Shown piece after piece: positions 38,158 to 48,530 of a stretch of 64,000 nt of DNA. A program made the position numbers and the translations under genes. The stretch is taken from contig OY970260.1 in NCBI GenBank assembly GCA_963715625.1, positions 2,604,001-2,668,000 on the forward strand. Reading direction: 5' to 3'. Source of the stretch: VRUE01 sp963715625. Lineage in GTDB: Bacteria > Actinomycetota > Thermoleophilia > Solirubrobacterales > 70-9. How positions within the stretch are numbered: the stretch's first letter is position 1; every line of letters starts with the position of its first letter. The notes under the pieces are model-generated. The model was not told the DNA's origin and did not search any database. It saw only the letters and a list, made by a program, of their open reading frames with translations.

Positions 38158-38886
38158 TCAGGGGGCGCTGAGGGCTGCGATTCCCTCGGCGACGGTGAAC
38201 TTGCGCTCGTATAGGGCTCGGCCGACTATGGCGCCCTCTACGTTGGGGGCGGCGTCTCGGGCGAGGGCCTCGAGGTGGGAGAGGTTTCCGACTCCGCCTG
38301 AGGCGATTAGGTGAGCTTGGGTGGTCGCTGCGATTCGGGCCAGCTCTCCCAGGGCGGGGCCCTCCATGGTTCCGTCGACCTCTATCGCGGTGCAGAGGAA
38401 GCGGGTGACGCCGCGCTCGCCGAGGTCCGCGACGGCCTCGGCTACGTCAACCTCGCTGGCTTCGGTCCAGCCGGCCAGGGAGACCTTGCCCTCGCGGGCG
38501 TCGACCGAGACGACGATGCGCTCGCCGTAGCGCGCCAGCGCTTCCTCGAGGAAGATCGGGTCGCGCAGGGCGGCGGTTCCGATCACCGCGCGCTCGGCCC
38601 CGGCTTCGAAGGCCGTCCCCAGCCAGTCAAGGTCGCGCAAGCCGCCGCCGACCTGGACCGGGCAATCGACCGCGGCGGCGATCTCGCGCACCGCCTTCAG
38701 GTTCCGGGGCTCCCCCGCCTTGGCCCCGTCGAGGTCGACGACGTGGAGGATCTCCGCGCCTTCCCCCGCCCAGCGCTTCGCAGCGTCAACCGGATCTGCG
38801 TCGTAGGCGGTCTCGCGCCCGTAGTCGCCCTGGGTCAGACGCACGGCCCGCCCGCCGCGGATGTCGATCGAGGGATAGAGGATCAC
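38158..38886 (-). CDS. hisA: ProFAR isomerase (HisA)
   Basis: A 242-residue TIM barrel that isomerises ProFAR to PRFAR. The two catalytic Asp residues are in ILYPSIDIRGGRAVRLTQGD (Asp8) and RIVVSVDAREGKVSLAGWTE. Phosphate-binding loops IQVGGGL-like (VQVGGGLRDLDWLGTAFEAG) and LIASGGVGNLSHLEAL are intact. In many actinobacteria this enzyme also does the TrpF step (PriA); sequence alone does not settle which applies here, and no trpF is in view. Overlaps hisH by 4 bp. Confidence 0.93.
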   Translation of the reverse strand: MILYPSIDIRGGRAVRLTQGDYGRETAYDADPVDAAKRWAGEGAEILHVVDLDGAKAGEPRNLKAVREIAAAVDCPVQVGGGLRDLDWLGTAFEAGAERAVIGTAALRDPIFLEEALARYGERIVVSVDAREGKVSLAGWTEASEVDVAEAVADLGERGVTRFLCTAIEVDGTMEGPALGELARIAATTQAHLIASGGVGNLSHLEALARDAAPNVEGAIVGRALYERKFTVAEGIAALSAP

Positions 38887-39515
38887 GCCGAGGCCGGAAC
38901 GGAGGCGCAGATGCCGGCGAAGTTGGAGAGCAGGCGCAGCCCGGCGGCGCTCGACTTCTCCGGGTGGAACTGGACCCCGAAGACGTTGTCGCGCTCGGCG
39001 GCGCAGGCGAAGCGGGTGCCGTAGGCGGCCGTGCCGAGCAGGTCGCCGGGCTCGGGGGCCGGAGCGAAAGAGTGGACGAAGTAGAACGGCGTCTCCGAAT
39101 CGATCCCGTCGGTCAGTAGCGAGTCCTTCTCCCAGCGCACTGGAGACCAGCCGATGTGGGGCACCTTGAGCCCCGGCGCCTCCAGCTCGGCGGCGGGACC
39201 GGGCAGCAGCCCGAGGCCCTCGGCGCCGCCCAGCTCGGTGGTCGAGTCGAAGAGCAGCTGCAGGCCGAGGCAGATGCCGAGGATCGGCACGCCGGCCTCG
39301 CGGCGCTCGGCGACCAGCTCGTCGAGCCCCAGCTCGCGGATGCCGGCCATCGCCTTGGGGAAGGCGCCGACCCCGGGCAGGATCAGCCCGTCGGCCGCCT
39401 TCACGGTCGCCTCGTCGTTGGCGATCGTCGCCGTCGCGCCGACGTGCTCGAGCGCCTTCTCGACCGAGCGCAGGTTACCCATCCCGTAATCCAAGATGCA
39501 GATGCGCGTTGTCAC
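38883..39515 (-). CDS. hisH: Imidazole glycerol phosphate synthase, glutaminase subunit
   Basis: A 210-residue class I glutamine amidotransferase that passes ammonia to HisF. The catalytic Cys is in GVPILGICLGLQLLFDSTTE, and the His-Glu pair is in NVFGVQFHPEKSSAAGLRLL. The oxyanion-strand region LPGVGAFPKAMAGI is standard. GTG start (VTTRICILDYGMGNLRS) overlaps the hisB stop by 4 bp. Confidence 0.95.
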   Translation of the reverse strand: MTTRICILDYGMGNLRSVEKALEHVGATATIANDEATVKAADGLILPGVGAFPKAMAGIRELGLDELVAERREAGVPILGICLGLQLLFDSTTELGGAEGLGLLPGPAAELEAPGLKVPHIGWSPVRWEKDSLLTDGIDSETPFYFVHSFAPAPEPGDLLGTAAYGTRFACAAERDNVFGVQFHPEKSSAAGLRLLSNFAGICASVPASA

Positions 39516-40102
39516 TCGCTCAACGTCCCCTTGGTCAACGGCACGCCGCTCTCCTCGGGGTCGACGGAGACCGCCACCCGCAGCGCGCGGGCGAAGGCCT
39601 TGAAGCAGGCCTCGATCATGTGGTGCGCGTTGGTCCCGTAGCGGACCGAGATGTGCAGGGTCAGCTTGGCGCTGTTGGAGACGGCGCGGAAGAACTCCTC
39701 GGCGAGCTCGGTGTCGAAGCCGGCGATCGAGGTCGTCGGCAGGTCGGCGCCGAAGACGCAGTGCGGCCGGCCCGAGATGTCGATCGCGCACTCGGCCAGC
39801 GACTCGTCCATCGGCACCGTGGCCGAGCCGTAGCGCCGGATCCCGGCACGGTCGCCGAGCGCCTCGTCGAGCGCTTGGCCGAGCACGATCCCGACGTCCT
39901 CCACCGTGTGGTGGGCACCCGTCTCCAGGTCGCCGTTGGCCTCGACCTTCAGCCCCAGCCGCCCATGGCGGGCGAGCAGGTCGAGCATGTGGTCGAGGAA
40001 GCCGACGCCCGTGGCCGCGCTCGACTCTCCCCCATCGAGGTCGAGCGAGAGCTTGACCTGCGTCTCGGCCGTGCTGCGTTCTTTCGTCGCTGTTCTGCTC
40101 AT
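39512..40102 (-). CDS. hisB: Imidazoleglycerol-phosphate dehydratase
   Basis: A 196-residue manganese enzyme, the monofunctional HisB form without the phosphatase domain. Metal-binding motifs: TGVGFLDHMLDLLARHG and ETGAHHTVEDVGIVLGQALD in the first half, GTNAHHMIEACFKAFARAL in the second. Also the typical MDESLAECAIDISGRPHCVF. ATG start overlapping the hisD stop by 4 bp. Histidinol-phosphate phosphatase must be encoded elsewhere. Confidence 0.96.
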   Translation of the reverse strand: MSRTATKERSTAETQVKLSLDLDGGESSAATGVGFLDHMLDLLARHGRLGLKVEANGDLETGAHHTVEDVGIVLGQALDEALGDRAGIRRYGSATVPMDESLAECAIDISGRPHCVFGADLPTTSIAGFDTELAEEFFRAVSNSAKLTLHISVRYGTNAHHMIEACFKAFARALRVAVSVDPEESGVPLTKGTLSE

Positions 40103-41379
40103 TTCTCGGTCCTTATCATCGCCGACTCGCCGTGGACGGGGAATCCCTCGGCCCGAGCGATCCGATCGACGTGTGGGGCTAGCTTCGCCGCGGCACGGGG
40201 CGGGACCTCCACTGTCGAGGTGGAACGGCGGAAGACGTTGGGATTGAGAGGACCGGAGAAGCGCCCTGCGCCACCAGTGGGAAGGATGTGGTTGGAGCCC
40301 GCTATGTAGTCCCCGAAGGCGGTTGCACTCCAGGGACCGACGAATACGCAGCCGGCAGTCCGTATCTGGTCGGCGCGGGCGATCGCCTCTTTGGCAAGCA
40401 GCTCTAGGTGCTCGGGTGCGAGGGCGTTGGCGAGATCGACGGGCGCAAATGTGTCGTCGGGCGCCCGCAGGAGAGCCAGCGGCGCCTCCCCAACGCCGGG
40501 GCGTTCAGACGCGACGCGTTCCACCGCAGCAAGGATCCCGTCGAGAACCGCGTCTTCCCTGGCCACCGCCAGGAGCAACCCACCGCCCCCGTGCTCGGCC
40601 TGGGCGCAAAGGTCGAGAGCAGCCCACTCAGGGTCGGTCTGGTGGTCGGCGACCAGCATCAGCTCGGAAGGCCCGGCAAGCGAGTCGATCCCGACCCTGC
40701 CGTAGACGGCGCGCTTTGCCTCCGTCACCCAGCGATTACCCGGTCCGGCGATCACGTCCACCCGTGGCACGGACTCGGTGCCGATGGCGAGGGCGAAGAT
40801 CGCCTGGGCGCCACCCACCGCATAGACGGTCCTGACCTCGCAGAGCTCCGCCGCGGCCAGCACCAGTGGATCTACGCGCCCGTCTGGGCCAGGTGGCGTG
40901 GCTAGGTAGATGCCAAGCACACCGGCCACCCAAGCGGGCACGCAGCCCATCAGGACGCTCGACGGGTACGCAGCCCTGCCGCCGGGCGCGTAGATGCCGG
41001 CTGAGCGCACGGGGGTCTGACCAACTGTCACGGTCTGCCCCTGCGGAAGCTCGACCGCGCGTGGCTTGTCCCCAAGCTGGGCGACCGCCACCTCCCGGAT
41101 GTTTGCCGCGGCCAGTTCCAGCGATTCCCGCAAGCCGGGGTCGATGCTGTCCAGCGCGCCTGCAAAGTCCTCCGCCTCCAGCCGCAGGCTCTCGGGCGGC
41201 CGCTCGGTCGCGTCGAAGCGCGCCGTCAACCGCAGCAGCGCCGCGTCACCGTCCTCGCAGACTTCGCGTTCGATCTCAGCGACGTCAACCGCAGGCGCCT
41301 GCTCAGCCGCCCATGAGCGGATCGCACTGGCCGTGCCGTGCGCCCCCGGTCCTTCCCACTCAAAACGCTTCACCCTCAT
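40099..41379 (-). CDS. hisD: Histidinol dehydrogenase
   Basis: A 426-residue zinc enzyme that makes histidine from histidinol in two NAD-dependent oxidations. Typical blocks: TPVRSAGIYAPGGRAAYPSS, VYAVGGAQAIFALAIGTESV, VDVIAGPGNRWVTEAKRAVY, VGIDSLAGPSELMLVADHQT, and near the C-terminus AGSNHILPTGGAGRFSGPLN. The catalytic Glu-His pair region LAPEHLELL is present. ATG start. Codon use is slightly less GC-biased than flanking his genes. Overlaps hisG and hisB by 4 bp each. Confidence 0.96.
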   Translation of the reverse strand: MRVKRFEWEGPGAHGTASAIRSWAAEQAPAVDVAEIEREVCEDGDAALLRLTARFDATERPPESLRLEAEDFAGALDSIDPGLRESLELAAANIREVAVAQLGDKPRAVELPQGQTVTVGQTPVRSAGIYAPGGRAAYPSSVLMGCVPAWVAGVLGIYLATPPGPDGRVDPLVLAAAELCEVRTVYAVGGAQAIFALAIGTESVPRVDVIAGPGNRWVTEAKRAVYGRVGIDSLAGPSELMLVADHQTDPEWAALDLCAQAEHGGGGLLLAVAREDAVLDGILAAVERVASERPGVGEAPLALLRAPDDTFAPVDLANALAPEHLELLAKEAIARADQIRTAGCVFVGPWSATAFGDYIAGSNHILPTGGAGRFSGPLNPNVFRRSTSTVEVPPRAAAKLAPHVDRIARAEGFPVHGESAMIRTEK

Positions 41380-42056
41380 CCCGCCATCGCCTCCCGCAGC
41401 TTCGTGGTCAGCTCATCCACCTCGGCTGCCCGCAGCTTGTGCGCGACGCGGTTGGCGACGAAGCGGGCCGTGCACTCGAGGATCTCCTCGCGCACCTCGA
41501 GGTCGTTCTCTTCCAGCGTGCGGCCGGTTGCGACGAGGTCGACGATGCCGTCGGCGAGGCCGATCAGGGGCGCCAGCTCGACCGAGCCCTTGACCTCGAT
41601 CACCTCGGCCTGGCGGCCGGTCGACTCGAAATGCCGTTCGGCCGTGCGCGGGTACTTGGTCGCGATCCGCATCATCCCCAGGCGGCGCTGTGACTCGCCC
41701 AGGCTCTCGTCGCCCTTGCGGGCCGCGAGCACCATGCGGCAGCGGCCGAAGCCGAGGTCGAGCAGCTCGTAGACGATCCGGTCGGCCTGCTCAAGCAGCA
41801 CGTCCTTGCCGGTGATACCGACATCGGCGGCGCCGGCCTCGACGTAGGTGGGAACGTCGGAGGGACGCATCGTGACCAGCGTGATCCCCTCCGTCTCGAA
41901 GATCAGCGAGCGCGACCCGCCGCGCACCTCGCTCGTCTCGATGCCGACCGCGTCGAGCGCGTCGAGCGTCTCCTCGAGCAGGGCGCCGCGCGGCACCGCG
42001 AGCTTCAGCGGCCCCTCTGCCTTGGCGTGGCCCAGCCCGGCGACCTCGACGCTCAC
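41376..42056 (-). CDS. hisG: ATP phosphoribosyltransferase, short form
   Basis: A 226-residue enzyme for the first step of histidine synthesis. It is the short form (HisG_S) without the C-terminal regulatory domain, so it needs HisZ, which is encoded directly upstream. Signature blocks: LAVPRGALLEETLDALDAVG, VPTYVEAGAADVGITGKDVL and the PRPP-loop VIEVKGSVELAPLIGLADGI followed by VDLVATGRTLEENDL. GTG start overlapping hisZ by 4 bp. The 10-residue N-terminal extension before LKLAVPRG is unusual but may simply reflect start choice. Confidence 0.94.
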   Translation of the reverse strand: MSVEVAGLGHAKAEGPLKLAVPRGALLEETLDALDAVGIETSEVRGGSRSLIFETEGITLVTMRPSDVPTYVEAGAADVGITGKDVLLEQADRIVYELLDLGFGRCRMVLAARKGDESLGESQRRLGMMRIATKYPRTAERHFESTGRQAEVIEVKGSVELAPLIGLADGIVDLVATGRTLEENDLEVREEILECTARFVANRVAHKLRAAEVDELTTKLREAMAG

Positions 42057-43045
42057 GAGTCCCCCTCCCCCCGTGCCTCCTCCATCTGGGCGACGTGCAC
42101 CCGCTCCAGATACAGGGCGAAGCCGGCCGCAGGCAGGTCGAGGCCGAAGCGCTTCAGCAGTCCGTCGTAGCGGCCGCCGCCGCCGAGGACGTGGCCGATC
42201 GCCGGGTCGTAGACCTCGAGGATCGCGCCGCTGTAGTAGCCGAGGTCACGCAGTAGGCCGAGGTCGATCTGGACGCGGTCGGCGATCCCCCGCGCCTCCA
42301 GCGCCTCGAAGGTCTCGCCCAGCCGGGCCGTGGCGCGCTCGACCGCGGCCCCGCCAAGCGAGCGCGCCTCCTCGAGCACCTCCTTGCCACCGCGCAGCTG
42401 CGAGAGCGCGACGCAGGTGGCGACCCGCTCGGCCCCGACCCCCTCCAGCTCGGAGAGCTCGGCCTCGAGACCGACCAGGTCGTGGGCGGCGAGCCGGCCG
42501 AGCACCGAGTCGCGCGCCTCGCCCTCGATGCCGAGCTCGCTGAGCAGCTGGCGGAAGAGGTCGGAGTCGCCGAGGCCGATCACGGCGCGGTTGAGCCCGG
42601 CGGCATCGAGTGTCGCCGACAGCACCTCGACCACCTCGGCGGTCCCACCCGGCGCCGGGGCCCCGATCAACTCGATGCCCGCTTGGGCGAACTCGCGCAT
42701 CTGGCCGCGCTGCGGGCGCACGGCGCGGAAGGCGTTGGCCAGGTAGCAGAGGCGGATCGGCGGCTCGGCGCCGGCATAGCGGGTGGCGACGAGGCGGGCG
42801 ATCGGCACGGTCATGTCGGAGCGCAGGGCGAGCAGGTCGCCGCGCTCGTCGAAGAATCGGTAGGCGGAGGCGGCGGTGCGGCCGTCACCGCGCGCCATCA
42901 CCTCGTCGTACTCGATCGCCGGCGTCGCGACCTCGCCGTAGCCACGGCTCTCGAAGACCTCGATCATCGCCAGGTGCAGCCGGCGCAGCTCTCCCATCTC
43001 GTCGGGCAGCACGTCCCGCGTGCCTGGGGGTATCGGGTGGATCAT
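42053..43045 (-). CDS. hisZ: ATP phosphoribosyltransferase regulatory subunit (HisRS-like)
   Basis: A 330-residue paralogue of the histidyl-tRNA synthetase catalytic core that activates and gives histidine feedback to short-form HisG. HisRS-like motif 2 is visible in PPIRLCYLANAFRAVRPQRG followed by QMREFAQAGIELIGAP, and the C-terminal motif is VLGGGGRYDGLLKRFGLDLP. There is no anticodon-binding domain, which separates it from true HisS. ATG start; first gene of the his run hisZ-G-D-B-H-A-F, 37 bp after murA. Confidence 0.93.
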   Translation of the reverse strand: MIHPIPPGTRDVLPDEMGELRRLHLAMIEVFESRGYGEVATPAIEYDEVMARGDGRTAASAYRFFDERGDLLALRSDMTVPIARLVATRYAGAEPPIRLCYLANAFRAVRPQRGQMREFAQAGIELIGAPAPGGTAEVVEVLSATLDAAGLNRAVIGLGDSDLFRQLLSELGIEGEARDSVLGRLAAHDLVGLEAELSELEGVGAERVATCVALSQLRGGKEVLEEARSLGGAAVERATARLGETFEALEARGIADRVQIDLGLLRDLGYYSGAILEVYDPAIGHVLGGGGRYDGLLKRFGLDLPAAGFALYLERVHVAQMEEARGEGDS

Positions 43046-43081
43046 CCGCCGGACCTTACGAGAGCGGGCGGGAAAGCCCTG

Positions 43082-44380
43082 CTAGGCAGGGACCTCTGAG
43101 GAGACCCGTTCAATCTGGGCGCCGAGCCCGCGCAGGCGCTCGTCAATCTGCTCGTAGCCGCGGTCGATCTGGCGGATGTTGCCGATCTCCGAGGTGCCGT
43201 CCGCCGCCAGGGCGGCGATGAGCATCGCCATCCCGGCCCGGATGTCGGGGCTCTCGACGCGTTCGCCGTGAAGCCGGCTCGGACCGCTGACGATCGCCCT
43301 GTGGGGATCGCAAAGCGTGATCCGAGCGCCCATCGCGACCAGCTTGTCGACGAAGAAGAGGCGGTTCTCGAACATCTTCTCGAAGATCAGGATCTCGCCG
43401 TCGGCCTGGGTGGCGAGGGCGAGGGCGATCGAGGTGAGGTCGGCGGGGAAGGCCGGCCAGGGGCCGTCCTCGATCTTCGGGATCGCGTCGCCGAGGTCGG
43501 CCTGGATGCGCAGGCGCTGCCCCGGCGGCACGACCGCGTAGTTGCCCTCGATCTCCGAGCGCAACCCGAGGCGGCGGAACTGGCGCCGCACCATCAGCAG
43601 GTCGGCGGGCTCGACGTCGCCGATGCGCACCTCGCCCCCGGTAGCCGCGGCGAGCGCCATGAAGCTGCCGACCTCGATGTGGTCGGCGCAGATCGCGTGC
43701 CTGGCACCGCCGAGCTTGTCGCGGCCGTGGACGGTCATCACGTTTGAGCCGATCCCGGAGACCTCGGCCCCCATCGCGCTCAGCAGCCGAGCGAGGTCCT
43801 GCACGTGCGGCTCGCAGGCGGCGTTGGAGATCGTCGTCGGGCCCGGCGTGAGGGCCGCCGCCATCAGCGCGTTCTCGGTCCCCATCACCGAGGGCTCGTC
43901 CATGAAGATGTGGCAGGGGCTGAGCCCGCCCGACGGCGCCCTGACCTCGATCCAGCGGTCGCCGTCAACGGTTGCGCCGAGGTCGGCGAAGGCGTCGAGA
44001 TGGGCGTCGAGGCGGCGGCGGCCGATGAAGTCGCCGCCGGGCGGCGGCATCCGCGCCTCGCCGAAGCGGGCCAGGAGCGGGCCGGCGAGCAGGAAGGAGG
44101 CGCGGATCTGCTGCGAGAGCTCCTCGTCGACGGCCACCTCGGAGACCCCGGCCGCGCAGAGGCGGATGCTGTTGTCCCCGGTCCACCCGGCCTCTACCCC
44201 GAGCCGCTCGAGCAGGGCGACCTGGGCTTCGGTGTCGCGGATGCGCGGCACCCGGTCGAGCAGCAGCTCCTCCTCGGTGAGCAGGCAGGCGGCGAGGATC
44301 GGCAGGGCCGCGTTCTTGTTGCCGGCGACGGTGAGCTCACCGGAGAGCGGCACGCCGCCCTGGATGACGAATTTCTCGCT
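43082..44380 (-). CDS. murA: UDP-N-acetylglucosamine 1-carboxyvinyltransferase with Asp in place of the active-site Cys
   Basis: A 432-residue EPSP-synthase-fold enzyme for the first step of peptidoglycan synthesis. SEKFVIQGGVPLSGELTVAG and NKNAALPILAACLLTEEELL open the protein. The active-site loop reads RMPPPGGDFIGRRRLDAHLD: residue 118 is Asp where E. coli has Cys115. Cys-to-Asp MurA enzymes (mycobacteria, chlamydiae) are active but naturally insensitive to fosfomycin. Start: GTG at 44380 has AGGA 8 bp upstream; in-frame GTG (44398) and ATG (44419) are alternatives. Divergent from the hydrolase at 44442. Confidence 0.9.
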   Translation of the reverse strand, partial: SEKFVIQGGVPLSGELTVAGNKNAALPILAACLLTEEELLLDRVPRIRDTEAQVALLERLGVEAGWTGDNSIRLCAAGVSEVAVDEELSQQIRASFLLAGPLLARFGEARMPPPGGDFIGRRRLDAHLDAFADLGATVDGDRWIEVRAPSGGLSPCHIFMDEPSVMGTENALMAAALTPGPTTISNAACEPHVQDLARLLSAMGAEVSGIGSNVMTVHGRDKLGGARHAICADHIEVGSFMALAAATGGEVRIGDVEPADLLMVRRQFRRLGLRSEIEGNYAVVPPGQRLRIQADLGDAIPKIEDGPWPAFPADLTSIALALATQADGEILIFEKMFENRLFFVDKLVAMGARITLCDPHRAIVSGPSRLHGERVESPDIRAGMAMLIAALAADGTSEIGNIRQIDRGYEQIDERLRGLGAQIERVSSEVPA

Positions 44381-44441
44381 CACTTCACCAATCCTCACGC
44401 TTGCTCGCTCCGCGTTCATTGCGGCTAGGGTAACGACCGGC

Positions 44442-45446
44442 ATGGGGAGAGGCTGGAAGATCCTGATCGGCGTCGTCGCGGCAGTGGTCGTGCTGCTCGG
44501 CCTCAACGCGCTCATCCTCCAGAAGGAAACGAAGCCGGCGGGCGTGACCGAACCCGGGGGGAGGATCCTCGACCTCCAGGGCGGCGAGCTCGAGGTGGTC
44601 GAACGGGGGCCGAGAAGCGCCAGCCCGATCGTCCTCGTCCACTGCTTCAGCTGCGCGATCAACTACTGGAACGGGATGATCCCCATCCTCGCCCGCACCC
44701 ACCGCGTCATCGCCGTCGACCTGCTCGGCCACGGAGGTTCGGAGAAGCCGACCTCGGGCTACACGGTGCCGAACCAAGCCGATCTGGTTGCCGAAGCGCT
44801 CGACAAACTCGACGTTCGTAACGCGGTCGTCGTTGGGCACTCGCTCGGCGGTGGGGTCGCCGTGGCCCTCGCCGAACGCTCGCCGCAGCTGGTGAGGAAG
44901 GTGATGATCATCGATACCGGCACTGGTCGCGATCATGGCAGCCTGGGCCTGATCGCCAAGCTTGGATTCGAGCCGGTGATCGGTGAGTTCTTCTGGCGCG
45001 TGAAGCCGGACTTCGCCGTCCGCAAGGGACTCGAGGTCGCCTTCGCGCCCGGCTTCGACGTGCCCGGCGAATTCGTCGAAGACGTCAACCGGATGACCTA
45101 CAGCTCCTACCACGATTCCCCCGAAGGCCTCGACGACTACACACAGGAAGAGCCGCTCGACCAGCGGGTGAGGGAAAGCGGGCAGCCGCTGCTCGTGATC
45201 ATGGGGGCCGAGGAGCAGATCATCGACGACCCGGCCGAGCGCCTGGCCGAATACCGCGCCACGGTCCCGGGCGCGCAAACCAAGTTGATCGCCGACGTCG
45301 GACACTCGCCCAACGTCGAGAAACCGGCGGAGACGGCAGCCCTGCTGCTCGGCTTCGCCGCGTCGCCACCCAGGAAAGGGGGGGCAGCCAGGCGTCAGAT
45401 GCAAGACCGCCTGCAGAATCGGGATACCGTCCGCCGGCAGCCCTAA
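44442..45446 (+). CDS. Membrane-anchored alpha/beta hydrolase
   Basis: A 334-residue alpha/beta hydrolase with an N-terminal membrane anchor (WKILIGVVAAVVVLLGLNAL). The nucleophile elbow is AVVVGHSLGGGVAVALAERS (Ser near residue 137); the oxyanion region PIVLVHCFSCAINYW has HCF instead of the usual HGF; Asp and His of the triad fit GAEEQIIDDPAERL and IADVGHSPNVEKPAE. Substrate unknown; esterase, lipase or haloalkane-like activity all possible. ATG at 44442, divergent from murA across about 60 bp. Confidence 0.78.
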   Translation: MGRGWKILIGVVAAVVVLLGLNALILQKETKPAGVTEPGGRILDLQGGELEVVERGPRSASPIVLVHCFSCAINYWNGMIPILARTHRVIAVDLLGHGGSEKPTSGYTVPNQADLVAEALDKLDVRNAVVVGHSLGGGVAVALAERSPQLVRKVMIIDTGTGRDHGSLGLIAKLGFEPVIGEFFWRVKPDFAVRKGLEVAFAPGFDVPGEFVEDVNRMTYSSYHDSPEGLDDYTQEEPLDQRVRESGQPLLVIMGAEEQIIDDPAERLAEYRATVPGAQTKLIADVGHSPNVEKPAETAALLLGFAASPPRKGGAARRQMQDRLQNRDTVRRQP

Positions 45447-45456
45447 ATTCGAACCT

Positions 45457-45660
45457 ATGTTCGATACGACGAAGACATCAACCACAGACCGCATCACCGA
45501 CGCCGTCGACCTGGCGATCGACTTCGCAACCCTGGGCGAGTACGGCCTCGAGCCGGTTGGAGTGCGGACAGCCGCTTGCGAGGGCCGCCGGCGCCGGAGC
45601 GCGCCGCGCAGTACCGGCTCGTGGAGCTCCGCGATCGACCGGTTCGCCAGCCACGGCTAG
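45457..45660 (+). CDS. Possible small protein of unknown function
   Basis: A 67-codon frame beginning MFDTTKTSTTDRITDAVDLA, 10 bp after the hydrolase stop. The first 34 residues have protein-like composition and host-like codon use (FATLGEYGLEPV), while the rest is Arg/Ser-rich and doubtful. It may be a short protein, or the start of a gene cut when the rRNA operon region was formed. The plus-strand frame ends 19 bp before the rRNA terminator arm. Confidence 0.3.
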   Translation: MFDTTKTSTTDRITDAVDLAIDFATLGEYGLEPVGVRTAACEGRRRRSAPRSTGSWSSAIDRFASHG

Positions 45661-45679
45661 GAGGCCCCACCCGGGTGAA

Positions 45680-45711
45680 AGCGGTCCGCGACTGCTGAGT
45701 CGCGGACCGCT
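45680..45711 (-). terminator. Terminator of the rRNA operon
   Basis: Perfect 14-bp arms AGCGGTCCGCGACT (45680-45693) and 45698-45711 around a four-base loop, just beyond the 3' end of 5S rRNA on the minus strand. A short TTTC follows the stem. Stability and place make it the clear rrn terminator. Confidence 0.85.
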
Positions 45712-45718
45712 GAAGAAG

Positions 45719-45837
45719 AACCGGCGGCGACCTACTCTCCCAGGAGGTTGCCCTCCAAGTACCATCGGCGCTGAGAGGCTTAACTGCTCTGTTCGGAATG
45801 GGAAGAGGTGTCTCCCTCTCGCTATGCACCACCGGAA
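45719..45837 (-). rRNA. rrf: 5S ribosomal RNA
   Basis: About 119 bases. On the minus strand it starts TTCCGGTGGTGCATAGCGAG and ends AGTAGGTCGCCGCCGG; these ends pair to form helix I. The conserved CCCATTCCGAACAGAGCAGT loop is present. Ends are placed from helix I and may be off by 1-3 bases. Lies about 70 bp after 23S. Confidence 0.93.
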
Positions 45838-45862
45838 ATATTGCGAGACCGGCCCCGGTGGA

Positions 45863-45883
45863 GCTTGAAAACTGCACAAGGCC
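45863..45883 (-). other. 3' half of the 23S processing stem
   Basis: CTTGAAAACTGCACAAGGCC (45864-45883, plus strand) is the perfect reverse complement of 49744-49763 on the other side of the 23S gene. Together they form the long stem cut by RNase III to release pre-23S rRNA. Confidence 0.8.
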
Positions 45884-46189
45884 GCAATGGGCAGGTAATA
45901 AAACATCCGTCAAGCCCTCGAACCATTAGTACCGGTCGGCTGAGCGCATTGCTGCGCTTGCACCGCCGGCCTATCAACCTGGTGGTCTACCAGGGGTCTT
46001 ACTCCCTCAAGGGGATGGGAGAGCTCATCTCGAGGACGGCTTCCCGCTTAGATGCCTTCAGCGGTTATCCGTTCCGTGCGTAGCTAGCCTGCACTGCCCC
46101 TGGCGGGACAACAGATACACCAGCGGCACGTTCATCCCGGTCCTCTCGTACTAGGGACGACTCCTCTCAACTCTCCAACGCCCACAGCA

Positions 46190-46272
<83 letters not shown>

Positions 46273-46276
46273 ACTC

Positions 46277-46318
<42 letters not shown>

Positions 46319-46344
46319 TTTCGTCGATGTGGACTCTTGGAAAC

Positions 46345-46387
<43 letters not shown>

Positions 46388-46537
46388 CGGCGCTTCCACT
46401 TGCTACCGCCGGATCACTAAGCCCAACTTTCGTTCCTGCTCGACCCGTCGGTCTCGCAGTCAAGCTCCCTTGCTGCCTTTACACTCTACGCACGATTTCC
46501 AACCGTGCTGAGGGAACCTTTGGGCGCCTCCGTTACA

Positions 46538-46575
<38 letters not shown>

Positions 46576-46718
46576 ACACTGTTCACCACCCGGATCACGG
46601 CATGGTGTTAGAAGCCCAGACTACCAAGGGTGGTATCTCAAGGGTGACTCCCCAGCAGCCAAAGCCGCTGGTTCACTGTCTCCCACCTATCCTGAGCGAG
46701 ATACCCCAGACTCCAATA

Positions 46719-46754
<36 letters not shown>

Positions 46755-46828
46755 TAGCTGCGGGTACTCGGCATCTTCACCGAGACTTTAATTTCACCGA
46801 GCCTCTCGTTGAGACAGCGTCCAAGTCG

Positions 46829-47680
<852 letters not shown>

Positions 47681-48489
47681 AGCTTCACTGCTTCGCGCCG
47701 AAGCGCTAACAAGTCCGCGTAACCTTCCGGCACCGGGCAGGCGTCAGCCCCTATACGTCGTCTTACGACTTAGCAGAGACCTGTGTTTTTGGTAAACAGT
47801 CGCTTGGACCAATTCACTGCGGCCCCCTCGGACTCCCTCCGTATGGAGTTCACCCTACCGGGGCGTCCCTTCTCCCGAAGTTACGGGACGATTTTGCCGA
47901 GTTCCTTAACGAGAGTTAGCTCGCTCACCTCAGTATGTTCTACTTGTCCACCTGTGTCGGTTATCGGTACGGGCACGCGAATCCTGCCTAGAGGATTTTC
48001 TTGGAGGCATGGGATCGGGGACTCGCCGGCGGTCAAGCCAGCTGGCGTCGCACCTCGCGTCAAAACGCCACTGCGGATTTTCCTACAGCGACTGGCTACG
48101 TGCTTGCCCCAGGACGACCATCGCCTGGGTTCCCTTACCCTTCCCCGTCCCCCCATCGGTCATAACGGAATCGACGTGGTACAGGAATATCAACCTGTTG
48201 GCCATCGGCTACGCCTTTCGGCCTCGCCTTAGGTCCCGACTAACCCTGAGCAGACGAACTTTACTCAGGAAACCTTGGACAATCGGTGGAGGGGAGTCTC
48301 ACCCCTCTTTCGTTACTCATGCCGGCATTCTCACTTCCAGCCGCTCCACGAAGGCTTACGCATCCGCTTCTCGCAGCTGGAACGCTCTCCTACCGCGTGC
48401 AGAGCCCGCAGGCCTGCACACCCATAGCTTCGGTGACTAGCTTGAGCCCCGTTGAATTCTCCGCGCCCGAACACTTGACCAGTGAGCTG

Positions 48490-48530
<41 letters not shown>

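Noticed and set aside
45863..45883. Inverted repeat flanking 23S considered a member of the palindrome families
   Set aside because: It pairs across the whole 23S gene and is explained by rRNA processing.
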